Below, piece after piece: positions 1-12,973 of a stretch of DNA of 58,649 nucleotides. The notes under the pieces were generated by a model. That model had not been told where the DNA came from. It worked only from the letters and a program-made list of their open reading frames with translations, and did not search any database. The position numbers and the translations under genes were made by a program. The stretch spans positions 1-58,649 of the forward strand of contig NZ_OANU01000007.1 of assembly GCF_900089835.1 (NCBI RefSeq). Direction: 5' to 3'. The stretch comes from Vibrio thalassae (GTDB lineage Bacteria > Pseudomonadota > Gammaproteobacteria > Enterobacterales > Vibrionaceae). How positions within the stretch are numbered: the stretch's first letter is position 1; every line of letters starts with the position of its first letter.

Positions 1-113
1 CCTTTGCGATTACGCTTCCGTACGCCGCTCTCAAGCTGAAGTTTTTGCCACTGGGGTAGAAAAGCCTGACAAAAGTCATCGACATGGCAAAATAAGTCCA
101 CTAATTTGTGCAT
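1..113 (-). CDS. IS982-type transposase, N-terminal fragment (cut by window edge)
   Basis: The minus strand reads an open frame of 37 codons from an ATG at 113 to the window edge, beginning MHKLVDLFCHVDDFCQAFL and running into a basic stretch (SGVRKRNRK). The FCHVDDFCQ start is typical of IS982-family DDE transposases, which cut and paste the element. The rest of the protein, including the catalytic acidic residues, lies outside the window. A ribosome-binding-like AAGGAAC sits just upstream of the ATG. The family call comes from recognising the N-terminus only and is therefore moderate. Confidence 0.7.
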   Translation of the reverse strand, partial: MHKLVDLFCHVDDFCQAFLPQWQKLQLESGVRKRNRK

Positions 114-170
114 AGCTGGTTCCTTGTGATAAGTCTCTCTTGGTCGAAAGATCTGATCGCAGAACCAGCT
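114..170 (-). promoter_or_regulatory. Inverted repeat in the transposase mRNA leader
   Basis: AGCTGGTTC at 114-122 is the exact reverse complement of GAACCAGCT at 162-170. In the minus-strand transcript the two arms could pair, and the promoter-distal arm covers the likely Shine-Dalgarno bases directly before the transposase ATG. Leader hairpins that hide the start site from read-through transcripts are known for several IS elements; that role here is an inference. Confidence 0.45.
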
Positions 171-308
171 TTTAGTTCCCTTCTTTTTTTATCCCGAGTT
201 CAGGTTAACTTAAACTGCTACGACCAGTTAAACGGATATTTAATGAGCAATGGTGTATGAAATACATACAGCCATTTACAAAATGAAACTACTTATTATT
301 GGCAAGAT
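171..308. other. IS outer end and IS/chromosome junction, not resolved
   Basis: This stretch between the transposase leader and the topA terminator must hold the outer terminal repeat of the IS982-type element. No gene is visible. Without the other end of the element the exact inverted repeat and any target duplication cannot be identified. Confidence 0.4.
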
Positions 309-341
309 AAAAAAACAGCACTCATCTGAGTGCTGTTTTTT
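309..341. terminator. Bidirectional intrinsic terminator downstream of topA
   Basis: A strong stem (ACAGCACTCA / TGAGTGCTGT) is flanked by A-runs on the left and T-runs on the right, so it has the form of an intrinsic terminator in both directions. It lies 18 bases past the topA stop codon. Confidence 0.85.
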
Positions 342-358
342 AAAAGGTGACGTGTTTA

Positions 359-2983
359 TTATTTAGACTTTTTACGTTTATCGGTAATTTCCCACTTACC
401 GTCAACATATAAGCCTGTCCAACCGGATGGTTTACCATCGATTTCTGAGCGCACATAGTTCTCTTTGGTCTTACGACTGAAACGAACCACTGTGGGTCTA
501 CCATCTGGATCTTCGGTCGGAGCTTCCGCAAGGTAGTGGAATTTCGGTGACAAACGCTCTTTGTATTGCGCTAACTCACTGACTAGGGGTGCACGAGTTT
601 CTCTCGATTTAGGGAAGTTGCTTGCGGCCATAAACAGACCTGAAGCACCATCACGCAACACAAAGTAAGCATCCGAGTTTTCACAAGGCAGTTCTGGGAA
701 ATGAACCGGATCTTCCTTCGGTGGAGCAATCTCACCGTTTTTGAGGATCTTGCGCGTGTTTTTACACGTTTCGCTAGTGCAGTCCATGTACTTACCAAAA
801 CGACCGTTTTTCAGAACCATTTCAGAACCACACTTATCGCACTCGACAGTCGGACCATCATACCCTTTTACTTTAAACTCGCCCTGCTCTACCACATGGC
901 CTTCACAATTTGGGTTATTACCACAAACATGAAGCTTGCGCTTATCGTCGATCAAATAAGCGTCCATTGCAGTTTCGCAAATTGGACAACGTTTTTTCGC
1001 TCGTAACGCAGCCGTTTCAACGTCCTCTTCTAGAACGTTAATAATGCCTTCTTCGTCGCCTAAATTAATCGTCGTTTTACAACGCTCTTTAGGTGGTAAC
1101 GCATAACCAGAACAGCCCAAGAACACACCTGTAGACGCGGTACGAATACCCATAGGACGCGAACAAGTAGGACATTCGATCTCGGTCATAACGATATGAT
1201 TTGGCTTCATACCGCCATGCTCTTCATCTTGCTCCGCTTTACCTAAATCTGTGGTGAACTCTTCGAAGAATTCGTTTAGTACGTTCTTCCAGTTTGCGTC
1301 ACCTTCAGCGATTTGGTCTAGCTTCTGCTCCATACGAGCCGTGAAGTCATAGTTCATCAAATCAGTAAAGCTATCATCAAGACGATCGGTGACTATCTCA
1401 CCCATCTTCTCTGCATAGAAACGACGCTGGTCAACTTTTACATAACCGCGATCTTGAATCGTAGAGATGATCGATGCATAAGTCGAAGGACGACCAATAC
1501 CACGCTTCTCAAGCTCTTTAACTAGCGCCGCTTCAGTGTATCGTGCTGGCGGTTTGGTAAAGTGCTGTTTAGGATCCAGCGCGACTAGATCTAGCTTATC
1601 GCCCAGCTGAACCGCTGGAAGAATAGCATCTTCGTTTTTACCCATTGGACGTTGTACGCGAGTCCAACCATCAAACTTGAGAATGCGACCTTTTGCATTC
1701 AACGTATACTCGTCAGCTTTGACACTGACTGTTGTCGAATCGTACTTCGCCGGTGTCATTTGACAGGCAACGAACTGGTTCCAGATAAGGGCATAAAGCT
1801 TATGAGCGTCTGCTTCCATTCCTGAAAGATCATCGACTTTCACGTTAACATCTGAAGGACGGATCGCTTCGTGTGCTTCCTGAGCCCCTTCTTTGCTGCC
1901 ATAGAAATTCGGTTTCTCAGGAAGGTAAGCGCCTCCAAACTCACTATCAATGTAACCACGAACTGCCTCAACAGCTTCAGCACTTAAGTTGGTAGAGTCG
2001 GTACGCATATAGGTAATATAACCCGCTTCATACAGTCTCTGAGCTAACATCATTGTTTTCTTAACACCATAACCCAGACGAGTACTTGCCGCCTGTTGCA
2101 GTGTCGAAGTGATGTAAGGTGCTGATGGCTTACTTTGAGTTGGACGGTCTTCACGTTTACAAACTTCGTAAGTCGCCTTATCTAATACAGAGACAGCCGC
2201 TTGAGCTTCTGTTTCATTAGATGGCTTGAACGCCTTGCCCGCTTTTTGAGCGACAAGTAAACGAAAATCCGTTTTATCCGATGTCTTAGTATCGGCATGA
2301 ATATCCCAAAACTCTTCAGGGATAAATGCATTAATTTCACGTTCACGCTCTACCAGAAGCTTAACCGCTACAGACTGTACACGACCTGCTGATAAGCCTC
2401 GAGCCACTTTTTTCCATAGTAGCGGAGACACCATAAAGCCTACAACACGATCTAAGAAACGTCGTGCTTGCTGTGCGTTTACGCCATCCATATTCAGCTC
2501 TCCAGGATCTTGGAATGCCTGTTTGATAGCGTTTTTGGTGATTTCGTTAAATACTACACGTTTATATCGCTCTTCATCGCCACCGATGATCTCACGAAGG
2601 TGCCATGCGATTGCTTCCCCTTCGCGGTCCAAATCGGTTGCGAGATAAACATGATCTGCGTCTTTTGCTAGCTTCTGCAGTTCAGCAACCACTTTCTCTT
2701 TACCAGGTAAAACTTGGTAATTTGCTGCCCAATCATCATATGGGTTGATGCCCATCTTTTTAATTAGTGCTTTGCGGTCTTTTTCTTTTTTGATACGTGC
2801 TTTTTCTTCAGCACTTAAGCCTTTTGTAGAGACAGCTGCTGCTTTTTTACCAGTACTTTGCCCTGCAGTTGGTAAGTCACGCACATGACCTACACTCGAC
2901 TTTACGATAAAGTCTTTACCAAGGTATTTGTTAATGGTTTTAGCTTTAGCGGGTGACTCCACTATAACCAGTGACTTTCCCAT
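359..2983 (-). CDS. topA: DNA topoisomerase I (type IA)
   Basis: TopA relaxes negative supercoils by transient single-strand cleavage. The 874-residue protein matches the E. coli enzyme in length (865). A TOPRIM domain occupies the N-terminus with the metal-binding TDLDREGEA motif at residues 116-124. The catalytic tyrosine is Y325 in [11 protein letters not shown]. From about residue 600 there are several CxxC pairs (CPTC, CPIC, CDKC), the zinc-ribbon C-terminal domain. Residues about 45-75 form a lysine-rich insert seen in gammaproteobacterial TopA. The ATG at 2983 gives the standard start [17 protein letters not shown]. It is divergent from yciN, as expected for this region in enterics and vibrios. 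No oddity seen. Confidence 0.97.
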   Translation of the reverse strand: MGKSLVIVESPAKAKTINKYLGKDFIVKSSVGHVRDLPTAGQSTGKKAAAVSTKGLSAEEKARIKKEKDRKALIKKMGINPYDDWAANYQVLPGKEKVVAELQKLAKDADHVYLATDLDREGEAIAWHLREIIGGDEERYKRVVFNEITKNAIKQAFQDPGELNMDGVNAQQARRFLDRVVGFMVSPLLWKKVARGLSAGRVQSVAVKLLVEREREINAFIPEEFWDIHADTKTSDKTDFRLLVAQKAGKAFKPSNETEAQAAVSVLDKATYEVCKREDRPTQSKPSAPYITSTLQQAASTRLGYGVKKTMMLAQRLYEAGYITYMRTDSTNLSAEAVEAVRGYIDSEFGGAYLPEKPNFYGSKEGAQEAHEAIRPSDVNVKVDDLSGMEADAHKLYALIWNQFVACQMTPAKYDSTTVSVKADEYTLNAKGRILKFDGWTRVQRPMGKNEDAILPAVQLGDKLDLVALDPKQHFTKPPARYTEAALVKELEKRGIGRPSTYASIISTIQDRGYVKVDQRRFYAEKMGEIVTDRLDDSFTDLMNYDFTARMEQKLDQIAEGDANWKNVLNEFFEEFTTDLGKAEQDEEHGGMKPNHIVMTEIECPTCSRPMGIRTASTGVFLGCSGYALPPKERCKTTINLGDEEGIINVLEEDVETAALRAKKRCPICETAMDAYLIDDKRKLHVCGNNPNCEGHVVEQGEFKVKGYDGPTVECDKCGSEMVLKNGRFGKYMDCTSETCKNTRKILKNGEIAPPKEDPVHFPELPCENSDAYFVLRDGASGLFMAASNFPKSRETRAPLVSELAQYKERLSPKFHYLAEAPTEDPDGRPTVVRFSRKTKENYVRSEIDGKPSGWTGLYVDGKWEITDKRKKSK

Positions 2984-3315
2984 AATGACACTAACGTCCT
3001 ATATCACATTGCGACATTTAATCGCACGATGTTCGAAATTTATGCTTCTTTTTACTATTGAGCGAGAACAAAAGAAGATCAACCAGTTTTTTTGCAATTG
3101 GATTCCGATTGCTCGACAAATGTCCGATCAAATAGAACTCATCGCTTGAAAAGTGGCGCAATATTAAACGCCACTTGGGACTGTTGCCTAGCAACATTCA
3201 CTATAATTTGTTACCTATCACAAATTGCTGCTAACTATAGCTGAGATATTTATCCTTGCAAAATGTGTAGGCACTCATACACTACGCGGTAATGTTTTAT
3301 ATAGAGGGCATCAAT
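2984..3315. promoter_or_regulatory. Divergent topA/yciN control region with two dyads
   Basis: There is no gene in this 332-base stretch, which must carry the topA and yciN promoters. Two inverted repeats are visible: AAGTGGCG at 3151-3158 with CGCCACTT at 3169-3176, and TGTTGC at 3182-3187 with GCAACA at 3191-3196. Neither is followed by a T-run, so they are more likely operators or leader hairpins than terminators. The proteins that might bind are not identifiable from the sequence. Confidence 0.4.
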
Positions 3316-3564
3316 ATGTCACAGAAAACCGCAATTACCGAGTTTGATTTGTTGCTAATCGCAAACCAAATCATTCAAGAACATAATGATTTCATTGAAG
3401 GAATGCGCGCAGACAGTGTCGAAGAAAAAGACGGCGTCTTAGTTTTCAAAGGTAACTATTTCCTCGATGATAACGGGTTACCGACGGAGAAAACGACAGC
3501 AGTATTTAACATGTTTAAATACCTCGCTCACCAACTTTCAAAAGAGTTTACCATTCAAAATTGA
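3316..3564 (+). CDS. yciN: YciN family protein (DUF2498)
   Basis: A small acidic protein of 82 residues starting MSQKTAITEFDLLLIANQII, recognisable as the YciN/DUF2498 family. Its biochemical role is not established. The ATG at 3316 is chosen because AGAGGG lies at correct distance (3303-3308); an in-frame upstream ATG at 3292 has no ribosome site. It has no membrane segment or signal peptide. It is transcribed away from topA, the usual arrangement in enterobacteria as well. Confidence 0.85.
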   Translation: MSQKTAITEFDLLLIANQIIQEHNDFIEGMRADSVEEKDGVLVFKGNYFLDDNGLPTEKTTAVFNMFKYLAHQLSKEFTIQN

Positions 3565-3568
3565 TGAA

Positions 3569-3598
3569 ATAACGCCCCTATCCGGGGGCGTTATTTTT
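3569..3598. terminator. Intrinsic terminator between yciN and aroA
   Basis: Stem AACGCCCC / GGGGGCGTT with a short loop is followed by a T-run on the plus strand. It ends yciN, and since aroA ends at 3602 from the other side it probably serves both convergent genes. Confidence 0.8.
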
Positions 3599-3601
3599 GG
3601 T

Positions 3602-4882
3602 CTATTGACTTAAGCTTGCCAACTTATCAAAGTAACTCGGGAACGTCTTCGAGGTACATTTAGGATCATTAATTGTCACTGGCGTGTCACTTAAAGCAAC
3701 GAGCGAAAAGCACATCGCCATTCGGTGATCATCGTAGGTATCAATTGCAGCATGTTTTAACGTATCTGTCGGCTCGACAATAATGTAGTCTTCACCTTCC
3801 TCTACAGTCGCCCCCACTTTTCTCAGTTCCGTCGCCATCGCAGATAGTCGGTCGGTCTCTTTGACTCGCCAGTTATAAACATTGCGAATAACGGTGGTGC
3901 CTTTAGCGAAGAGCGCTGTTGTCGCGATAGTCATCGCCGCATCAGGGATATGATTATAGTCCATGTCTATCCCGACCAACTCGCCCTTACGACAAAGAAT
4001 GTAGTCATCACCCCATTCAATATCGGCACCCATTTTTTCCAGAGCGTCAGCAAATCGAATGTCGCCTTGAATGCTATTTTTCCCGATACCCGTTACCTTG
4101 ATTTCACCGCCTTTAATAGCGGCGGCTGCAAGGAAATAGGAAGCTGAGGACGCATCTCCCTCGACTAAAAACTGTCCTGGCGATCGATACTGCTGCCCAC
4201 ATTGAATAACAAACTGCTGATAGTCTCGGTTTTCAACTTTCACACCAAACTGCTCCATGATGTGCAGCGTTATATCAATATACGGTTTAGACACCAATTC
4301 ACCGACAATGTCTATGGTGACATCGGCTTCGGCCAATGGAGCGGACATCAGAAAAGCGGTCAAAAACTGACTAGAAATAGAACCATCAATTTTGACCACT
4401 CCACCCTTCAAACCAGTGCCAATGATTTTCAGAGGCGGGTAGTGTTCTGCTTCGAGGTATTCAACATTTGCTCCCGCTTGCTTGAGCGCATCAACCAAGT
4501 GACCAATGGGTCTTTCCTTCATTCTTGGCTCACCCGTCAGGACAAACTCGCCATCACCAAGACACAGTGCTGCAGCTAAAGGACGCATCGCCGTTCCTGC
4601 ATTGCCAAGGAACAATTCTGTAGGCTCAGTAACATGAAACGGTCTGCCTAAACCTTGAACGATGCATTGAGTTTTGTCCTCGGATAATTGATACTCGACA
4701 CCCAAACTTGTGAGTGCGTTCAGCATATGGCGAATATCATCACTATCTAGAAGGTTGGTAAGCGTTGTTGTGCCTTCTGCCAAAGCGGCAAGTAATAAAG
4801 CACGATTCGAGACACTTTTTGAACCTGGAAGGTTAACCGTTCCGGATACTTTTTGGATGGGTTGGAGTGTTAAGCTTTCCAT
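3602..4882 (-). CDS. aroA: 3-phosphoshikimate 1-carboxyvinyltransferase (EPSP synthase, class I)
   Basis: AroA condenses shikimate-3-phosphate with phosphoenolpyruvate in the sixth step of aromatic amino-acid synthesis (cytosol). The 426-residue protein keeps the substrate-binding K22, S23 and R27 in [11 protein letters not shown], the PEP loop [11 protein letters not shown], the SSQFLTA loop, the catalytic Asp in NHIPDAAMT, and the Arg/Lys motifs WRVKETDRL and DDHRMAM. The LGNAGTAMR sequence marks the glyphosate-sensitive class I form. The ATG at 4882 gives the family-typical start. It appears monocistronic; serC, its partner in enterics, is not adjacent. Confidence 0.97.
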   Translation of the reverse strand: MESLTLQPIQKVSGTVNLPGSKSVSNRALLLAALAEGTTTLTNLLDSDDIRHMLNALTSLGVEYQLSEDKTQCIVQGLGRPFHVTEPTELFLGNAGTAMRPLAAALCLGDGEFVLTGEPRMKERPIGHLVDALKQAGANVEYLEAEHYPPLKIIGTGLKGGVVKIDGSISSQFLTAFLMSAPLAEADVTIDIVGELVSKPYIDITLHIMEQFGVKVENRDYQQFVIQCGQQYRSPGQFLVEGDASSASYFLAAAAIKGGEIKVTGIGKNSIQGDIRFADALEKMGADIEWGDDYILCRKGELVGIDMDYNHIPDAAMTIATTALFAKGTTVIRNVYNWRVKETDRLSAMATELRKVGATVEEGEDYIIVEPTDTLKHAAIDTYDDHRMAMCFSLVALSDTPVTINDPKCTSKTFPSYFDKLASLSQ

Positions 4883-5109
4883 TAGTTGAATCTAATCCTT
4901 TGTAGACGCTTCAGTCCTTGTAGTGAAACGTCTTATATAATTCTTGGTAGTTGCAGCGTAACGAAAATACATCGTAAACACCAGAGCTAATACACCCATA
5001 ACTGTTCAATATAACCGCAACCAATACTAGCCAACTAGTACTAAGGAAAGCACATAAATGAATCGGAATTGCGTATAATTAACAAAAAGGAACGCGATAC
5101 TACTGCACT

Positions 5110-5838
5110 ATGACGATCTACCTGACTGAACTCGATAGCAACGATTTTGCTTTTCCCTCTCCCTTTGAAGCGCTTGATGAGCCTAACGGCCTGCTCGCCT
5201 TTGGTGGAGATCTCAACCCTCAACGACTTTTATCAGCCTATCAACATGGTGTATTTCCCTGGTTTGGCCCAAATGAACCACTTCTGTGGTGGAGTCCAGC
5301 CCCAAGGGCCGTATTCGATCCACTCTTGTTTCGCCCGTCTAAAAGCTTGAGAAAGTTTCAGCGCAAAGCGAACTATCGAGTTACCCTCAATACTTGTACT
5401 TCAGATGTCATCGGTTATTGCGCTAGTACACGCTCAAAAGAGGAAACGTGGTTAAATGAGGATATGCGCACAGCCTACAACGAACTAGCGAAACAAGGGT
5501 ACTGCCATTCCGTCGAGGTATGGAGAGATGACCACCTAATTGGTGGACTCTATGGCCTATCTATCGGTCAAGTGTTTTGCGGTGAGTCCATGTTTTCTTT
5601 AGAAACCAACGCATCTAAAATCGCACTCTGGTACTTCTGCCATCATTTTAAGACTCATGGAGGCAAACTCATTGACTGCCAAGTTATGAACCCTCATTTA
5701 GACTCACTGGGCGCAGAAGAACTTACTCGGGAACAGTTTATCAATACCTTGCACGAGTTACGTGATCTCACGGTTCTCGATTCCTGTTTTGTGAAACAAG
5801 AGCTATCCTTTCCTACACAACAGGAGACAAATGGATGA
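5110..5838 (+). CDS. aat: Leucyl/phenylalanyl-tRNA-protein transferase
   Basis: Aat transfers Leu or Phe from charged tRNA to the N-terminus of proteins that begin with Arg or Lys, creating a primary N-degron. The 242-residue protein has the family motifs FPWF near residue 50, LWWSPAPRAVF, and GGLYGLSIGQVFCGESMFS near 150-170. The ATG at 5110 fits the family start but its ribosome site (AAAAAGG, 5084-5090) is too distant to be convincing. Its stop overlaps the start of bpt, so the two are translationally coupled. A TATAAT-like hexamer at 5074-5079 may be the -10 element, without a clear -35. Confidence 0.95.
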   Translation: MTIYLTELDSNDFAFPSPFEALDEPNGLLAFGGDLNPQRLLSAYQHGVFPWFGPNEPLLWWSPAPRAVFDPLLFRPSKSLRKFQRKANYRVTLNTCTSDVIGYCASTRSKEETWLNEDMRTAYNELAKQGYCHSVEVWRDDHLIGGLYGLSIGQVFCGESMFSLETNASKIALWYFCHHFKTHGGKLIDCQVMNPHLDSLGAEELTREQFINTLHELRDLTVLDSCFVKQELSFPTQQETNG

Positions 5839-6533
5839 ACATGGCTGTCCAACAAATTCGTATCGGTTTAAGTCGCAAACAAGATTGCAGTTACTTGCCA
5901 TCTCAACAAGAACGCGTCGCTATCATTTTAGAAAAAGAGCTACATGAAACGAGCCAGTATGAAATGTTACTTGCCAATGGTTTTAGGAGAAGCGGTGATG
6001 CGATCTACAAACCTCAATGTGAACAGTGTACCGCTTGCCATGCCCTGAGAGTGTCAATCGCTGACTTCCAACTGACCAAAAGTCAAAAACGGTTACTAGC
6101 AAAAACGCGATCTTTTCGTTGGGAAATACGACCAGCGCTAGATAATAGATGGTTCGACTTGTATTCGCGCTACATTGAAAAACGTCATTCGACTGGCAGT
6201 ATGTTCCCGCCAAGAAAACAAGAATTTTATGAGTTCGCGCAGTGCTCATGGATGACCATGCATTACTTGCATTTTTTTGATGGCGATACGCTGATTGGCA
6301 TCGCAATTACTGATGTACTTACCGATAGCGCCAGTGCCTTCTATACCTTTTTCGACCCAGACTACTCGCTTTCTTTGGGGACCTACGCTGTCTTATGTCA
6401 AATCGAATACTGCCAACGCTATAACAAACGATGGCTATATTTAGGTTACCAAATCGATGATTGCTCAGCTATGAACTACAAAACACGGTTCCAACGTCAT
6501 CAAAGGCTAGTAAATCAGCGATGGCAAGGGTAG
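5835..6533 (+). CDS. bpt: Aspartate/glutamate leucyltransferase (ATE-like)
   Basis: Bpt attaches Leu to N-terminal Asp or Glu, giving bacteria an N-degron branch that E. coli lacks; it was characterised in Vibrio vulnificus. The 232-residue protein has the ATE N-terminal domain with the cysteine cluster CEQCTACHALRVS near residues 55-67 and the C-terminal acyltransferase-like domain ending KTRFQRHQRLVN. The ATG at 5835 overlaps the aat stop by four bases and lies seven bases after AGGAGA; an ATG at 5841 is an alternative. It works with Aat, ClpS and ClpA, all encoded within 5 kb. Confidence 0.93.
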   Translation: MNMAVQQIRIGLSRKQDCSYLPSQQERVAIILEKELHETSQYEMLLANGFRRSGDAIYKPQCEQCTACHALRVSIADFQLTKSQKRLLAKTRSFRWEIRPALDNRWFDLYSRYIEKRHSTGSMFPPRKQEFYEFAQCSWMTMHYLHFFDGDTLIGIAITDVLTDSASAFYTFFDPDYSLSLGTYAVLCQIEYCQRYNKRWLYLGYQIDDCSAMNYKTRFQRHQRLVNQRWQG

Positions 6534-6614
6534 AATACACCGCAACTTTACTTATTAAGATTTTAACGGCACAATGCCTGTCGTTAAAAACGCCACATGT
6601 CGAAAGAGGATTAA

Positions 6615-6833
<219 letters not shown>

Positions 6834-6853
6834 TCTCAACGTTTAACTGAACA

Positions 6854-6884
6854 CAAAAAAACGGAGCTTACGCTCCGTTTTTTG
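6854..6884. terminator. Bidirectional terminator between infA and clpA
   Basis: Stem ACGGAGC / GCTCCGT with a four-base loop (6861-6878) is flanked by an A-run and a T-run, so it can terminate both convergent genes. Confidence 0.88.
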
Positions 6885-6918
6885 TTATTTGCTGACTAGC
6901 AAGTCAGATGAAGAAGCG

Positions 6919-9198
6919 CTAGTGATGCGCTTCTACTTCTTCCTTCGCGCCGACGTATTCAAACACTAAGTCATCGTCTTTAAGAGAAACTTTCACTGTT
7001 CCTCCATTCACTAACGAGCCAAACAACAACTCATTCGCCAACGGTTTCTTAAGCTTATCTTGGATAACACGACCCATCGGCCTTGCACCCATCGTCTTGT
7101 CGTAGCCCCTGATAGCCAACCAATCGCGTGCTTCATCAGATACTTCCAACGAGACACCTCGAGAATCCAATTGAGCTTGAAGCTCGACAATGAACTTATC
7201 GACCACTTGATGAATGACTTTATCATCTAGGCTATTAAACCAAATGATACCATCAAGACGGTTACGGAATTCAGGGGTGAACACGCGCTTAATGGCACCC
7301 ATCGCATCCGGTTTATGATCCTGTTGAATCAGACCAATTGATTTCTTCTCTGTCTCAGCAACACCTGCGTTACTGGTCATAACAAGGATAACATTGCGGA
7401 AATCCGCTTTGCGGCCATTGTTGTCCGTTAGCGTACCGTTATCCATGACTTGCAACAGCAAGTTAAAAATATCTGGGTGTGCTTTCTCGACCTCATCTAG
7501 CAACACCACAGAGTGCGGATGCTTGATAACAGCGTCTGTTAAAAGACCACCTTGATCGTAGCCAACATAACCCGGAGGCGCGCCGATTAAACGGCTAACT
7601 GAGTGACGTTCGCCATACTCCGACATATCGAAGCGAAGCAGTTCAATACCCAGCAGCTTAGACAATTGAACCGTCACTTCTGTCTTACCAACACCGGTTG
7701 GGCCTGCAAATAAGAATGAACCGACAGGCTTGTCATCGTTGCCTAAACCAGCACGTGTCATCTTGATTGCTTCACAAAGCACATCAATTGCTTTGTCTTG
7801 ACCAAACACCAGCATCTTCATCTTGTCATCAAGGTTTTGAAGAATGTCCTTGTCAGACGATGATACGGATTTTTCTGGAATGCGCGCCATTTTAGCAACC
7901 ATAGCTTCGATATCGGCCACACCCACCGTTTTCTTACGGCGACTGACAGGCACTAAACGGCAACGAGCCCCCGCTTCGTCGATCACGTCAATTGCTTTAT
8001 CTGGTAAATGGCGCTCATTAATGTATTTCGCCGATAGCTCAACAGCAGCACGCAACGCTTTGTTAGTGTAACGCACCTTATGGTGCTCTTCGTATTTCGG
8101 TTTCAATCCCATCAAAATCTTGGTGGTGTCATCGAGTGAAGGTTCCACAACATCAATTTTTTGGAAACGACGAGACAGAGCACGTTCTTTATCAAAAATA
8201 TTGCTGTACTCTTGATACGTTGTCGAACCGATACAACGCAATTTACCACTACTCAGTAGCGGTTTGATTAGGTTTGCTGCGTCAACTTGTCCACCAGAAG
8301 CTGCCCCTGCACCGATGATGGTATGAATCTCATCGATAAATAGTATCGCGTCGTCTTCTTTTTCAAGTTGCTTAAGAATCGCTTTGAAGCGCTTCTCAAA
8401 GTCACCGCGGTATTTAGTACCCGCTAATAATGAACCGATATCTAACGAATAAATTACGCTGTTTTGAATCACGTCAGGCACCTGACCTTCAACGATTCTC
8501 CAGGCTAAGCCTTCGGCAATAGCCGTCTTACCAACACCAGCCTCACCGACCAGCAGTGGGTTGTTCTTGCGGCGACGGCATAGTACTTGGATCGTACGTT
8601 CAAGTTCTTTATCACGACCAATAAGAGGGTCAATGTTACCCACTTTCGCTACTTGGTTTAGGTTGGTTGCAAAGCTTTCAAGGCGATCTTCGCCATTGGC
8701 TTCTTCAATGTTCTCACTACCACCAAGCGAACCACTTGACGGTTCGTCACCCGCAGGGCCGATGTTTTTGGTAATGCCATGAGAAATGAAATTAACGATG
8801 TCCAAACGACTTATGTCATTTTTCTTCAAAAGGTAGGCGGCGTGTGACTCTTGCTCACTAAAAATCGCTACTAACACGTTCGCACCAGTTACTTCACTGC
8901 GCCCAGAAGACTGTACATGGAAAACAGCGCGTTGAAGAACACGTTGGAAACTTAAAGTAGGCTGCGTTTCTCGTGTGTCGTCGGAATCTGGTATAAGAGG
9001 TGTTGTTTGGTCTATGAAAATGTCGAGCTCATTACGCAAATTTTCAAGATTAGCGTTACAAGCAGCTAGTGCCTCTTTAGCAGAGTCATTTTCCAACAAA
9101 GCTAAAAGGAGATGCTCTACGGTCATGAATTCATGCCTTTTATCACGTGCACGAGCAAATGCGCCGTTCAGACTCGATTCTAATTCTTTATTTAGCAT
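6919..9198 (-). CDS. clpA: ATP-dependent Clp protease, ATPase subunit ClpA
   Basis: ClpA is the hexameric AAA+ unfoldase that feeds substrates to ClpP. The 759 residues comprise the N-domain (1-145, ClpS docking), AAA+ domain 1 with Walker A GEAGVGKT and Walker B LFIDEIH, and AAA+ domain 2 with Walker [10 protein letters not shown] and [12 protein letters not shown]. The IGL loop that docks into ClpP is present in KKSIGLIQQ. It is preceded by clpS in the same direction, 41 bases apart, with AGGAGGT before the ATG. ClpP itself is not in the window. Confidence 0.97.
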   Translation of the reverse strand: MLNKELESSLNGAFARARDKRHEFMTVEHLLLALLENDSAKEALAACNANLENLRNELDIFIDQTTPLIPDSDDTRETQPTLSFQRVLQRAVFHVQSSGRSEVTGANVLVAIFSEQESHAAYLLKKNDISRLDIVNFISHGITKNIGPAGDEPSSGSLGGSENIEEANGEDRLESFATNLNQVAKVGNIDPLIGRDKELERTIQVLCRRRKNNPLLVGEAGVGKTAIAEGLAWRIVEGQVPDVIQNSVIYSLDIGSLLAGTKYRGDFEKRFKAILKQLEKEDDAILFIDEIHTIIGAGAASGGQVDAANLIKPLLSSGKLRCIGSTTYQEYSNIFDKERALSRRFQKIDVVEPSLDDTTKILMGLKPKYEEHHKVRYTNKALRAAVELSAKYINERHLPDKAIDVIDEAGARCRLVPVSRRKKTVGVADIEAMVAKMARIPEKSVSSSDKDILQNLDDKMKMLVFGQDKAIDVLCEAIKMTRAGLGNDDKPVGSFLFAGPTGVGKTEVTVQLSKLLGIELLRFDMSEYGERHSVSRLIGAPPGYVGYDQGGLLTDAVIKHPHSVVLLDEVEKAHPDIFNLLLQVMDNGTLTDNNGRKADFRNVILVMTSNAGVAETEKKSIGLIQQDHKPDAMGAIKRVFTPEFRNRLDGIIWFNSLDDKVIHQVVDKFIVELQAQLDSRGVSLEVSDEARDWLAIRGYDKTMGARPMGRVIQDKLKKPLANELLFGSLVNGGTVKVSLKDDDLVFEYVGAKEEVEAHH

Positions 9199-9239
9199 AA
9201 GTACCTCCTAAGGAATGACAAATGTCATTCATGCGAAAA

Positions 9240-9560
9240 TTAGGCTTTTTCCATGGTACACAAAAGTGGGTGTTCATTTTCCCTTGAATACATGGTCACT
9301 TGAGCAACTTTCGTTTCCGCGACTTCAGATGTGTAAGTGCCACAAACGGCTTTACCTTCATAATGCACTGCCAACATCACTTGTGTCGCTTTGTCTTCGT
9401 TGAGTGAAAAAAAGCGTTCCAAGATTTCTACTACAAAGTCCATCGGAGTGTAATCATCGTTGTTTAAAACTACGTTATACATCGCCGGCGGCTCAACCTT
9501 AGTTTTTTCTTTCTCCAGTAAGTCTGAGTCTGGAGTCACCCATTCAAAATTTTTACTCAT
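9240..9560 (-). CDS. clpS: ClpS adaptor for ClpA (N-recognin)
   Basis: ClpS binds N-terminal Leu, Phe, Tyr or Trp and hands the protein to ClpA. The start [14 protein letters not shown] at 9560 gives 106 residues, the E. coli length; the frame stays open to an ATG at 9608, but that adds 16 residues atypical for the family. Signature segments are [11 protein letters not shown] (binding pocket), [11 protein letters not shown] and the C-terminal [13 protein letters not shown]. It is upstream of clpA in a clpS-clpA operon, divergent from cspD as in E. coli. Confidence 0.95.
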   Translation of the reverse strand: MSKNFEWVTPDSDLLEKEKTKVEPPAMYNVVLNNDDYTPMDFVVEILERFFSLNEDKATQVMLAVHYEGKAVCGTYTSEVAETKVAQVTMYSRENEHPLLCTMEKA

Positions 9561-10118
9561 GGCCAAATGTTGAGAGTTTTCTTTTAATTTTAGAACACTG
9601 TGTTGCATGTCAATATTTAAAACGCCGTTTTAGATACTTGTGAGCCAACACTCGAAAAACATCTCTATTAAGAGACTAATGCACCAATTGTATAGCTGCA
9701 AACAAAACAATGCTATTAGTGTGTGTCACATATGAGCCAAGTAGAAAAAAAATCCGCCTCCCTTATCTATAGAATACATGAGGCTTGTACAAACAGAAGA
9801 CAGATTTTACATTTTTGTTAAAATAAAGGCGCATATGTATAGAATATGTGGTTATTTATACGACTTTACTATTGACTCCGCTCAATGTTTGACTACAGTG
9901 GTTAGTTAGTGACTAAAATTTAACAAGTTTTGCATCAGTATTCTTGTAAGGGTAAGAATACCCTTACAAGAAAAATCCACCATTTGGAGCAATGATGGAA
10001 GTTATCTCCGCTTGAACGCTGATGATTAGGTGTTAGTCATTACCCAGAAGAAGCAAACACATTTGGTCAGTGTCTTCAAAGCGACTTAAGTAACAAAAAT
10101 GCATGAGGGATGTATAGC
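9561..10118. promoter_or_regulatory. Long divergent control region between clpS and cspD
   Basis: This 558-base AT-rich region has no credible gene on either strand. It must contain the clpS-clpA and cspD promoters and possibly a long cspD leader. The only strong structure seen is the perfect inverted repeat listed at 9941-9972. Confidence 0.5.
9941..9972. repeat. Perfect 14-bp inverted repeat upstream of cspD
   Basis: Arms TTCTTGTAAGGGTA (9941-9954) and TACCCTTACAAGAA (9959-9972) are exact reverse complements around the loop AGAA. No T-run follows in either direction, so it is not a standard intrinsic terminator. It lies about 145 bases before the cspD start and could be an operator or an RNA hairpin in a long leader. 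Confidence 0.8.
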
Positions 10119-10340
10119 ATGGCTACAGGTAAAGTAAAATGGTTTAACAACGCCAAAGGATTTGGGTTTATTTGTCCAGAAGGCGAAGATGGCGACATTT
10201 TCGCGCATTACTCCACCATTAAAATGGATGGCTACCGTACTCTGAAAGCGGGTCAGCAAGTCAATTACGAACTAGAAGAAGGGCCAAAGGGCTATCACGC
10301 TAGCTCAGTTACGCCTGTCGAAGGTGACTTAGCGAAGTAG
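10119..10340 (+). CDS. cspD: Cold-shock-like protein CspD
   Basis: CspD is a single-stranded nucleic-acid-binding cold-shock-domain protein; the E. coli protein is a stationary-phase inhibitor of replication rather than cold induced. The 73 residues carry RNP1 KGFGFI and RNP2 DIFAHYS. The start MATGKVKWFN at 10119 follows GAGGGA at good spacing; an ATG nine bases upstream is rejected. The cspD-clpS-clpA arrangement is conserved with E. coli, which supports CspD over other Csp paralogues. Confidence 0.92.
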   Translation: MATGKVKWFNNAKGFGFICPEGEDGDIFAHYSTIKMDGYRTLKAGQQVNYELEEGPKGYHASSVTPVEGDLAK

Positions 10341-10381
10341 TTTCACAAAACAATCACCCACTTCAGACGACACGACCTGAT

Positions 10382-10409
10382 AAAAAAACCACCTTTCGGT
10401 GGTTTTTTT
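10382..10409. terminator. Bidirectional terminator between cspD and icd
   Basis: Stem ACCACC / GGTGGT with loop TTTC is flanked by seven A and seven T residues, a terminator form on both strands for two convergent genes. Confidence 0.9.
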
Positions 10410-10437
10410 AGGTCTTTAAAAACGTGATATTGGGCAA

Positions 10438-12973
<2,536 letters not shown>

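Noticed and set aside
2928..3149. 73-codon plus-strand frame over the topA start
   Set aside because: It overlaps the topA start on the opposite strand, has no ribosome site and resembles no protein family.
9941..9972. Intrinsic terminator for clpS or cspD
   Set aside because: Neither strand has a T-run after the stem, and the hairpin lies upstream of both genes.
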